In this document: piece after piece, positions 24,168 to 33,984 of the stretch
Position numbering within the stretch: the stretch's first letter is position 1
Layout of the letters: every line of letters begins with the position of its first letter
Assembly: GCA_023846275.1 (NCBI GenBank)
Contig: CM043874.1
Location: forward strand, 31,881,130-31,945,129
Reading direction: 5' to 3'
DNA: 64,000 nucleotides
Origin: Vanilla planifolia
Lineage: Eukaryota; Streptophyta; Magnoliopsida; Asparagales; Orchidaceae
Position numbers and translations under genes: made by a program
Notes under the pieces: model-generated
The model's database searches: none
What the model saw: only the letters and a program-made list of their open reading frames with translations
What the model was told of the DNA's origin: nothing

Positions 24168-25625
24168 TGTGTTGTTGGCCTTTAAAGAAGAAGAGTAGTA
24201 AATATCAAATCCTTAAGGTGGTAGACCTGAAAGAAATAAATTTTGAGTTAAATTTTATGTATTTTTAATTTTTTTAGAATATAAGCTTAATTTAAAAAAA
24301 ATTATTCAAGCAAAAAAAATTAAATTAAAATTTAAATAATTAACTTATAAAATAAATATTTTAGTTTTTAATATCTTTGAAATCATACCATGATCATCTA
24401 AGAATCATTTTTTTTTCTTTTATTGTTTTTTCCATGATAACTAAATAAATTAAAAAAATTAAAAAATAAACTAATTCCACTCAAATTAACTAACTTAAAC
24501 CTATGCAACTATTTTTAGGCATATAATATTAATATCAAACAAGTTTGCTACAATAATTGAATCAAGGGATCACTCCTAAACAAAGCTGGAATTATTTTCA
24601 ATCAAGGCACCACTCCCCACATTCATAGATCAATTAAGCATGTTATTGGAGATGTTATGACTATGTCTTGAACAAACATGGTGGCACTAACCCTGAAATA
24701 AAACAACTTCTAAAGAAAAAAAATGTTTCATAAGGAGAAAAAATAATAGCAAATACATTATGTAAGAGATAAATTTAAAGCTTTTTCCTTATAGCTAAAT
24801 TCTAAATTACGATAGTGATGTTAGTTGTCTAATCATGCAATTTTACAATCAAACGATCATTGCCACAATCATCTTTTTTAAGCGATAATTCTACTAACTG
24901 TCTAATTGCTTCATTAAATGATCGCATGGTATGTAATTAATCAATATGTAAAATTAAATCTACTCATTAGATCATAATTTAGATTTTATAGTTCATATCA
25001 AATCCAAATGTCTAAACTACTTTAGTTTATTTCTACTTAATCATTTCTGTAATTTTCATAATCAAGCATTCTAAGATTCTTTTAATCATGTAGCTCTTAT
25101 ACAATGACTATTTTAACCAATATTTATTAGTTGTTGTAAATTTTATTTAAATAATATTATGTTTTTAATTAAAAAAATATATGTCAATTAAAAACATCAA
25201 ATTGTTGGTTTGGTAAATACTTTAGCCATTATAAACTGTTTATAAATTTGGTAATTATTGATCAAAATAAATTGGTGAAATTTTAAAAGAATTCTAAAAA
25301 TACATTTGAAGTAATGACATTGAACCATTAATAGCTAGTGCTTATCATTACTGTTATACGTTGTGTCCTTTACCAACTCGATATTCTTTCTTAAAAACAA
25401 CAAAGCTCTCATTTGCTCTTTTTATATTTTAATAAATTAAAATACTTGTGCTTCTATGAGCATTTCTCTAGTGTAGGAATTACTTTGTATAGATTTTAAT
25501 TACCACTTTCCTTTCCTCTTTCTGTAAATCTAACTTCATTATAAGGCCATTATAGTCTATTTTTTTTCTAGTTAATTGTTCTGATAGTTTAGCATACCCA
25601 TTTTTTAGAAAAAGACGTAAATTTT
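24168..25625 (+). repeat. Family P LTR-like unit, copy E (solo LTR candidate)
   Basis: It begins near TGTTGTTGGCC and aligns in plus orientation with the LTRs at 48,942 and 51,219. Shared parts are AAATTAAATTTAAATT-type sequence near 24,310, a motif resembling CATTAGATCATAATTTAGAT near 24,966, a TATA-like TTTATAAAT near 25,230, and AAAATACTTGTGCTTC plus CATTATAAGGCCATTATAG at 25,440-25,555. No second LTR or internal region adjoins it. It abuts the inner end of the right arm, where repeat Q is cut short, so it may have been inserted at or after the duplication. Confidence 0.6.
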
Positions 25626-25644
25626 TTATGCCTTCTTTTTTTTG

Positions 25645-25920
25645 AGAGTAAACATAGTTTTGATTTAGAATTTATAGAATAATTTCTTTAAAAAATTATA
25701 AAGAATGCTTTGAGAACTTTAATTATTTTTTTAATTTTTGAAAATAAACTTAAAAAATATTCAAATTTATGTAAAATTATATAACTAACAAAAACAAGTA
25801 GATAATTTTGATAATAAAATATTGATAAAAATAAAAAACTAATTCTTAACTAATATATTTTTAGAAACTTAAAAATAGGAAAAATAATTTGACAAATTCT
25901 CCATGAAATGCTTTGAGGGT
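25645..25920 (+). repeat. AT-rich repeat Q, truncated copy at right-arm inner edge
   Basis: Matches the reverse complement of 15,600-15,890 and, in direct orientation, 61,455-61,715. Shared landmarks are AATTATAAAGAATGCTT and AGTAGATAATTTTGATAAT. The remainder of the repeat is missing where family P sequence abuts. Confidence 0.75.
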
Positions 25921-26029
25921 CTGGAGTGACACGTGGACCACATCTTGCACTTATGAATGCTTTGTCTAAGAAGTCTTGTTAGGTGAATTCTTTATGCTTA
26001 GAAGAACTCATCCAAAGATGCGACAAATT

Positions 26030-28528
26030 AAGTATATGTCTACAACATGTTTGATGTCATAAAAAGGTAGCGGACCTTGGGGTTCCATTGTAAAAATTTC
26101 ATGGAAGCTAAATAAATTCTAGTCTAGTGAGCAATTTATAGTAATATAAGATACTACTATGGCTCAAATAAAAGTTCTATTAATAAATTCTCGATCTATT
26201 TCATTATAAGACACAAATAAGATTTTCTTATTTGGAGTGCTGGGTGGTTTCTTTTTTTTAGGTTCGATATTTTCTATAGATGTTGATGGGTGCAGCTAAA
26301 CTTTTTGCCAACGATGTGTTAAATTGCAGGTGTATGCATTACTTGCAAGAACGACAACATTGTCATATAACAAGTTTCATTGTAAGATAATATTTTCTTT
26401 TGGCATAGAAAATATCACACAAAATCTCTTTGAAAGTAATCGAAAATTTAAGTGGTATAGTACTTTATTTAGTGACATAAATGTATATTTTTGAAGTAAA
26501 AAATAATGTACTGGTTTGGGTGATCAATGGTCTCAAGTTTGTTGCATGCTAAACAATTTGTAAATGTGCCGTTAGTTATAATGCTACTATTTATAATGAA
26601 CTTACAAAAGTTTTCTCCAAACTCGACAAAGGTAATGAGAGTGATGGCATGTCTACAATCCTCACTTCTCTCAGGTTGGGTAAAGGTACGTCTCATAACT
26701 ATAATGGCCTAGTATCATTAACGACGTCATTGGAATAATCATTCTCTGACTAGGAATAGAAAGAGTATATTTTGATTTCTTATTCTTCCCTAGTGTTAAA
26801 TTACAAAAAATTCTTATTTCTGATAAATCTTATTGTGCGTGTGATTGCACTATTATAAGACCTCATCTTTTACATCGAGAACAAGTTACCTTAGGAAATT
26901 AATGAATATGTTGGCAGGTTTTTAACATGAGTTTAAAGTTTGGGATTGGCATGGGATGTGTATATGACTTCTGCATTATCTAACATAGGTGGTTTAGATG
27001 TTTAGCAAGTTGATGGTTCAACCCTTTTTGTTAGATAAAGCTTTTGTAGGTGTCAAACTCATTAGCAATCCTATTAACCTATTCCAAGTTGTAAATTACA
27101 TTCTTAAAGAGCTCCTACAAATACTCTCTGGAGCGATCTCAAAATTAGGAAAAGGTGACCAAAGGGTCTTCATTAACAGCAAAACATAAATGATACTCAT
27201 CAGAATGACTAATGTACTCTTTAACATATTTTTTTCCATATGTTACGAAAGTTGTTGGTCAGGTAAATGGTTCTTTTATCAATTTCATATGTATTTCTAT
27301 GAGTGACAATCCCCTTCCTAATAGTGGGTGTCTATGGTTTCATTTTATAACTCAGTTTCGTTAGCAAGCTTCATTCAGGAAAATTACACCTTTGATTTTC
27401 ATAAAGCCTAAACCATTAGAAGTAATGGTCTAAGAAAACATTCCACTCTATGTAGTCTTTAGGGTTTATTCTACATCAAAGATGGGAGTGTCATCTTTTA
27501 CAAACATCAAGAGTTTTACATCATTATTTTCTTAGAATCACTAGAAAATGTTGTTGACTATAACAAGTATTTTGTTATAGTGGTTGGTAGTATTACATTT
27601 TAAAAAGATAGGCTCATTTTGAACTTGTTCTAAGGAAATCCCAAAACCATATTCCTCTTACTTGACTTTAATATATTATATTCTAATTAGGACATCATTG
27701 AGGGTCATTTGTGATTGGTTATTATGTGGGTGCTCCTTGTTGTGAGTTATAAAAGATATCATGTCCATATATTATACCCATTAGAAAAAAGAAAAGAAAA
27801 ACCACTTAAGCTTTCTCACTTTTTTTCAAATTTGGTGCCAGCAAAAGAAAATTCAAAAGAAGGCTTAGTTTTGCTTTACTTTTTTATCCACATTACAAAC
27901 ATTGGCATAATCAAGCTCTAAAGCTTGTTTTGATGCTTATCAAGAAACCTAGAAGGGAAGCACACACAAGATAACTGTTTGAGGAAACTTTAATGAAGAT
28001 GAAACCAGGAACAACAAAGTGGACATTCCATATGCCAGGCTTACGACCATGTTAATAGCACAATGAAAGGCTATTTGGAACAGTGTTTCATAAAAATAAT
28101 TTTGTGATAAAGAAATAAAAATGCATTGAAAAATATTAATAAGAATTATGGAAAACCCAAAGTAATGAATTAACCTACACCCAAAGCTTGTTCAAACACT
28201 TTAGAAAATACAGTTAAGAATAAGAAGTAAGGTAGTAATAGATAGAAGTGGCAATCAAAGAAACCTTCATGTGATTAAGTGGAAGGAGAAACATAGTGTA
28301 GAGAAATAACATAATAAAAAGGAATCAATGAAGTGAAAGAAATATCAAAGTAAAAGGAAACATTATTTAGTGACGATAAGAAGCCATCATAATAGTGTTG
28401 TAGGTAACAACTATTGGAGGACAATGATTGAATACATTGTACTTCTCATTATGATTAATTTTAGACCTCAATAAGATAAAATGGAAAAAATTTAATTTTA
28501 GACATGCAAAGATCATGCTTTTTAAAGG
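26030..28528 (+). other. Unrecognised segment with gene-like fragment, right arm
   Basis: Reverse-complement partner of about 13,143-15,590. In plus orientation the frame at 26,998-27,189 contains LLDKAFVGVKLISNPIN. The equivalent of the better preserved left-arm frame (14,082-14,300) lies at about 27,370-27,570, where it reads KDGSVIFYKHQEFYIIIF between stops. A further similar block at about 27,715-27,921 contains a YPLEKRKE reading, conserved on the left at about 13,870. The frames at 26,527-26,712 and 26,469-26,696 overlap on opposite strands, so at most one could be real. Protein family not recognised; now non-functional by the number of stops. Confidence 0.45.
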
Positions 28529-28533
28529 GTATA
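28529..28533 (-). other. Target-site duplication, right gypsy element, 3' side
   Basis: GTATA on the plus strand, so TATAC in element orientation, followed by CCTTTAAA as in the left arm. Confidence 0.65.
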
Positions 28534-29718
28534 TAATGCAAAGTAGATTTAGAGTTTTACTAATTTCTTAATCAAAGCCTATAACACTGAAGATGCTCAA
28601 TAGATTATTAGAGAATATAAAAAATTACTACGTAATAATCAGGATTAGGTGTGGTGTGTGATATTTTAGAATTTTTCAGATGTTGACTTTCCAAAATTGT
28701 AGCATGGATTATTATGTTGAGTAAGAAGAAACTCTTTAAAAATTAAGCACATAATCCTACAAAATAGGTTTTTGTCACATCTAATTTCACATATATAAAA
28801 TAGAGAATTTAAATAAACATTATGTGAAGTATGTTAATAAAAAATTTACTTTAACTTTAGATTATTACCTAAAAAATAAAAGTTCTATATTGATTAAACC
28901 TTGGGATAATGATATGGATATTAGCGAATACAAGAATTAGTTTTGTTATCAACTCACTTGATAGGAGTTCTCTCAGCTTTCATGATTTTTTCTCATCAGA
29001 GATTTAATTACTAGTTATCATGACAGAAAGCCTTTCACCTTTAATCCTTATCTCTTACAAATGAAGTTGGAATATCTACAACTATGGTTTAGCATGCACA
29101 CTTTGTTCACAAAGGTGGAAGCACATAAATAAAATAAATTTTATTTTATCATTTTTTCTAATATAGCAAACATCTCTATTTATAGAGATTTTTAAATATT
29201 TATCACTAATTTATAAAATGAAAACTAATAAAGAAAACTATGAAATTAATTGAATTAAACATTTCTCAAATAGATTGTAAGTCCAAAGTGACTATCATGC
29301 CAGGTGGCAAAATGTTTTGGTGAAATTAGTGAAGTGCGGGTAGAGGTCTCGACACGTTCATTTTGAGTGTTAAGTAGGCATGTGTTATGCAGAAATAATA
29401 GATTGTTTGAACTAGAGGTCGTTATAGGGTGGTGTAGGTCTAATAGTGGTTAATCAGTGTTCTCATTTAAATTGAAGTCATATGGGAGGATGGGTCAGCT
29501 TGGGGGGCAGGAGAAAGTCAATGCTAACAGTGGCAGACGATAGCGTTGACGACAACAAATGGTGACGAATGATGGCAGACAGAGAATTTATTAAAAAACT
29601 TTAATTTTATGTATTTTTAAAATAAATTTCAACCAAAATTTTCTTAAATGAAACAATAAAACAAGTGTGACACAAGCAAAAGCATATTTGCAAACTATTT
29701 TAAGGCACTGCTAGATTA
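28534..29718 (-). repeat. 3' LTR of right gypsy element
   Basis: About 1,185 bases. In element orientation it starts TAATCTAGCAGTGCC and ends GCATTA. A TATA-like CTATAAATAG lies at about 29,178-29,187 on the complement. It aligns along its length with the 5' LTR at 32,816-33,979 and with both left-arm LTRs. Confidence 0.85.
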
Positions 29719-29729
29719 TCCTCCCTAAC
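29719..29729 (-). other. Polypurine tract of right gypsy element
   Basis: In element orientation TTAGGGAGGA lies immediately before the 3' LTR, matching CCTCGGGAGGA in the left copy. Confidence 0.6.
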
Positions 29730-29809
29730 TGAAAGAAAGCTTGCTCGATCATATCTGGGTGCGATGTGCAATACTATTCTAATAGGACTTGCATGAATGG
29801 TGTAGGCTA

Positions 29810-30290
29810 TCATAGGTAAGCCAAGTGTTGTTGATTAGAGGTTTGCCTTTCGAAAAAATTAAAAAATTTTCTAACTATAAAATCTTTTGCAAAAAATATT
29901 TCGTGATCTATAATTTTCTCTATATTATCCATACTTATTGTGAAGGCTAGTGTATTAGTAGGAACAGGTTTACTAAACATGGTTGAATCAAACTCAAATG
30001 ACTCACTATGTATTGGATGTGGTACTTTATAAGAAACTAAATCCTTAATATTAAAGTTTGCATAAATCCCATACTCTTCAAACAAATCTAGCACATATGC
30101 ATTAGTTCTCAATTTTTGAATAATCTTAAAAGGTCCAACTCCACGTGCCTATAATTCTTATAAACTCCAAGAGTGAATTGTTCTAACCTAACTCTCGTTA
30201 TAACGTAGTCTCTTTCATGAACAGTTTTGCTATTTCGTTGAGCATTTGCCAGTTTCTCATATCTTTTATTATTTAGATTAATTTTTTTAG
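29810..30290 (-). pseudogene. Integrase C-terminus, right gypsy element
   Basis: The best preserved coding remnant in the window. On the minus strand an open stretch from about 30,165 down to 29,810 begins ARGVGPFKIIQKLR, runs into TNAYVLDLFEEYGIYANFN, and continues to NIEKIIDHEIFFAKDF. GPFK and NAYxLDLxEEYGIxAxFNxxDL are hallmarks of the C-terminal domain of plant Ty3/gypsy integrases. The IEKIIDHE part is where a chromodomain begins, but its WKG-type core is degraded. A frameshift separates this from the upstream KRYEKLANAQRN segment (about 30,285-30,180). The family's DDE core is absent, so this cannot be an active integrase. Confidence 0.85.
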
Positions 30291-30399
30291 ATATGACTTT
30301 GTTAGAGATAAAAAAAAATATAAAAAATAGAAGTTTGAAAGTCTACTAGAAAAGGAATAAGATTAATGAAAATATTAGCTTATTAACATAAGCTTGTCT

Positions 30400-30770
30400 A
30401 ACAAGTGATCAGTTTTGTAAGGTGGTGGCTAATTCATTAACTACAACAAATAAAAATAAGTCTTTTTGATCATCGATCTTTCTAACTTGGGTGATGTGGT
30501 CAATTTTAAATTCTATCTTTCCCTTTTCCTTATACATGGGCAAAGAATTTTCAATAAATTTTTCTACACTTAATTGACTAAGGTCTCTTTTATGATAGAA
30601 AGTGTCATGTGATGATCGTTTCTTCATGAACAAAAGAACACATGTTAGTGTTATCTTACAAAGTCACATCCCTACAAAAGAGTCATGATCATTCAAGGAT
30701 GAGATGAGCTAATAGCATTGGTACGACATCACATGAAACTTAGTCATTATATCAACCCAATTTTAAGAGT
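30400..30770 (-). pseudogene. Protease-RT linker remnant, right gypsy element
   Basis: At 30,750-30,640 (minus) a CDVVPM reading followed by AHLIL marks the segment just after gypsy protease. The 74-codon frame 30,633-30,409 follows and contains KRDLSQLSVEKFIENS. It corresponds to the stop-ridden linker at about 11,090-11,290 of the left copy. After it the sequence goes straight to the integrase C-terminus, so RT is absent. Confidence 0.72.
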
Positions 30771-30949
30771 GCATAACATCATTGCTTAATAAGTATTAAG
30801 GTTTTATCCATCCATGATATAGAGTAGGGGTTTGGGTGTTTTAGTAAAGTGGCTCCTATTTGCTAAGTGGAATGAGGGGATATTATATTAATATAATTGT
30901 AATTATCTATGATCATCATATATAAATGTTTCTTATTTTTTATGTTGCT

Positions 30950-31870
30950 GCTAAAGATATTGGTGCATTTCCAATCATCCTATGATTATGGAGGTCTAAG
31001 GGTGCATTTTACAATTAAATTTTCTATGTTTTCTAATTCTTACTCAATTTTCTCATCATGCATTATGTTTTTTCTTATTCTGACTTTTCCTTTTCATTAA
31101 CACTTTCTTGGTTCATAGTCATGGATCTCTTTAAGTAGTTTGTAGCAATATGCTGATTTCGGTAGGAATAAAATATGCAATTCTAGGTTATATGAGTTGG
31201 CTTGAAGAAAGTGGTGAAGAAGTGGGTGACAATATTTGTTTGGGAGGTTTACAAACTTTGATAGATGAAGTAGATGAAGTGTGAGTATGAGTGTATTGAG
31301 AAATTATAGTGTACGCCTTTAAAGAGTTTGGTTCATTAATTCTTTTAAAGTAAGAAGCTCTACTTTTTTTAACATTTTTAGTTATGTGATATGCTTTCTT
31401 TAAAATAGCAATATTTTTCAAGTTAAGCTTAACATTTATGTACTACTTTAATCCTATCCTAAAATGTGATAATCATACATTCTTGGGTTAATCTATATCA
31501 CATTTTTGTTATAATTCTCAAATTCATTAATGTACTTCTCAATAAATCTACCACTTTAGCGAAAGTTTTGTCATTTATCTAATATTTCAGCATTATAGGC
31601 TATTAAAACAAACGTGTTGTACAACTTTACCTAAAGATTTCTCCAAGTTTTGCGTACTTATTCATCATTAACATTATATTATCATTTTAAGTTTTTAAAG
31701 AATCTATGAGTAGTATATATGAGTTACATTTTTTACTTAATTGTTGTCAATTAATCATCCACACTAGCCTATCAGTCAATGTAATCTTTAAAATCATAGC
31801 TACCATAAAATGTTAGGGCATCCAATTTCATATCAAGGATGTGCTCCTTATCTTGATTCCTCTTAGGTTT
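30950..31870 (-). pseudogene. gag remnant, right gypsy element
   Basis: Around 31,850-31,770 (minus) the sequence reads LDALTFYGSYDFKDYID, matching the left copy at 9,880. The frame 31,421-31,188 (77 codons) contains LKKAYHITKNVKKSRASYFKR and corresponds to LKKTYRITKNVKKSKTSYFKR in the left copy. Both represent the capsid-to-zinc-knuckle linker. Stops between these blocks preclude a Gag product. Confidence 0.75.
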
Positions 31871-32797
31871 TTCCTCCTTACTAGATACATCTAGATCATC
31901 ATTTTGGTTTAACTCATCTGAATTCTAATTTCTTCTTCTCTGATAATGATCTCTTCAATGGATATCATGATCAAAGTCATCAAATGGATCTTCATGTTAT
32001 TTATAGTTTCTACATCTCCTAGGATTTCTTTCTTCTAAATCATTATGTGTGACACATCTTTTGTTATCCCTTTCCCTTTTAGGATTTTAGTCATGTTGTT
32101 GGTTTAGGAGAATTTCATAAACTATTTGTGTAAGTTGGGTTATTGATTTTGATATTTATATTATAGGATCTTGGTTTAAATTGACTTTTGTTTTTAACTA
32201 ATTCTTTATTTGATTTACTATTTCATAAGACCTACAAAATCTCTTGATCATTAAAAAGATTTTTCATACAAGAGATATTAAGAAAAGAATTTAATTTTCG
32301 ATACTTCTTTTCTTATTTTTAATAAAAAATGGTGAAAGCAAAGTAATCACTGCTATAAACTAGCAAACTTGAGATGGGATATGCTTCTTGGAAAATAGCA
32401 AATTATCAAGGTCCCTGCTTTTGCCAGACCACCTCTTAGATAGAACTAAATAAGTCCCAAGAAAGACAATGGAGAGTCGTATCACTACTTTTATACCACC
32501 TCGTAAAACAAAGTATACCTAAAACTAGTTAAGAGTTTCTTAATGGATAAATTAAGTAAAACAGAAAAACCAATTCAGTAGAAATTGTGTTTTGTTGAAA
32601 AAAATTAATATTTTTGAAGTAAAAAATAAAGAAACATTTTTAAATAAAAATAATAATATTTTTAATATTAAAAAAATAGCTGAAAGACCAACGTTGATGT
32701 ATTAAATAGATGAATTTTTTTAGTAGAAAAACTTATGTCTAGTGCCAAAGTTGAATGCACTAAATAAAAGAAAAATGTTTTTTTAGTAGATAATCAT

Positions 32798-32811
32798 GGT
32801 CTTTGATACCA
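32798..32811 (-). other. Primer binding site of right gypsy element
   Basis: In element orientation TGGTATCAAAGACC, four bases after the CATCA end of the 5' LTR. It matches the plant initiator tRNA-Met complement at most positions. Confidence 0.75.
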
Positions 32812-32815
32812 AAGT

Positions 32816-33979
32816 TGATGCATGGCACATTTAAATTTCTATTAAGGTTTAAATTGGATCCTATAATATTGATGGTGCTCAAAAGACTATTATTGAATAT
32901 AAAAAAGATATTATGTAATAATCAAGATAATAGGACATATGTGGTATTTAAGAACTATTCAAAGATTGACATTCCAAAATTTTAGTACAGATTATTAAGT
33001 TGAATATACTACTTAAACATTAAGCATAAAATAATTTTTTTTTTATAATATCCATTTTTAGATTATAAAACAAAGAATTTAGACAAAACTCTATCTAAAA
33101 TATTATAATTAAAAAGTGTAACTTACTATTAGATTATTACCTAGAAAATAAAAGTTGTTGAAAAATTAAACCTTTTGATGTTTATGTGAATGTTAGGAGA
33201 AGTGACAATTTGTTTTGTTATCACCCCTTGTTAGATGGTTTCTAGCCTTTGATCCTGGTCTATCACAAGAGGTTTGGTGATGGGCTTTATTAGTGGAAGG
33301 ACTCTCACCTTCAATCTTTACCTCTCACAAGTAAAGTTGGAGTCTCTCTAACTAGGGATTGGGCATATACAATTTATTCACAAAGGTGGAAGCACATAAA
33401 TGAAATAAATTTAATTACATTATTTTTTCTATTATGGCAAACATCCTTATTTATAAATATTTTCAAATATATGTTACTAATTTAAAAAAAATGAAAAATA
33501 TTAAGAAAAACTATCAAAATTAATTGAATTAAGTAGTTAGAAAATAAATTCTAAGTTTCGATTTTCGATAACAGTGGGTAGCGAAAAGATGGGTGAAAAA
33601 ATAGCTATTTGAAATCAATGCAGCGTAGATTGAGGTCTTAATGTGTTCATTCTTGGTTTAGGGTAGGCTCGGGTCAGGCAGAATGAAAGGGTTGATAGAA
33701 TTTTTTGGACTGGCGAGTTGATGTGTGTCATCGTAGGTCAGCGCAAAATTAGTCGATGCTAGTCGAATGTTGGTCAATCGGTGTACTTGAGTTAACTAAT
33801 GGCAATGCTGACGGTAGCAAAATGTTGGCGAATGGTGGAAGTGGTGAAATAAATAAACGATTTATTTTAGCTATTTTTTAAAATAATTTCCAAATAGATT
33901 TTTTGCTAGTGGACTTGTGGAACTAGTGCGACAAAAGCAAATGTGTTTCTGTGAGCTAATTTTAGGAGCTCCTGCAATA
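32816..33979 (-). repeat. 5' LTR of right gypsy element
   Basis: About 1,164 bases, the only 5' LTR in the pair with an intact 3' end (ATGCATCA). In its own direction it begins TATTGCAGGAGCTCCT. The short frame 32,803-32,985 spans its 3' part on the other strand and is not a gene. Confidence 0.85.
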
Positions 33980-33984
33980 GTACA
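33980..33984 (-). other. Target-site duplication, right gypsy element, 5' side
   Basis: GTACA on the plus strand, so TGTAC in element orientation, next to the start of the 5' LTR. Confidence 0.65.

Larger units (their letters stand above)
15890..25645. other. Spacer between the inverted-repeat arms
   Basis: This stretch is not symmetric. It holds the rest of repeat Q (to 16,555), the middle copy of family O, a single-copy stretch at 20,125-24,165, and a family P LTR-like unit. No open frame longer than about 81 codons lies here and none looks coding. Confidence 0.8.
28534..33979 (-). mobile_element. Decayed Ty3/gypsy chromovirus, right copy (internally deleted)
   Basis: A 5.45 kb element on the minus strand and partner of 7,867-13,137. 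Order in its own direction: 5' LTR (33,979-32,816), PBS (32,811-32,798), gag remnant, protease-RT linker, integrase C-terminus, purine tract, 3' LTR (29,718-28,534). RT, RNase H and the integrase core are missing at the same place as in the left copy. LTR termini have drifted (TG to TA at the start, CA to TA at the distal end). The duplications are TGTAC and TATAC, the same two variants as on the left but swapped in position. Gag, linker and integrase segments survive in slightly longer frames here than in the left copy. Confidence 0.88.
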
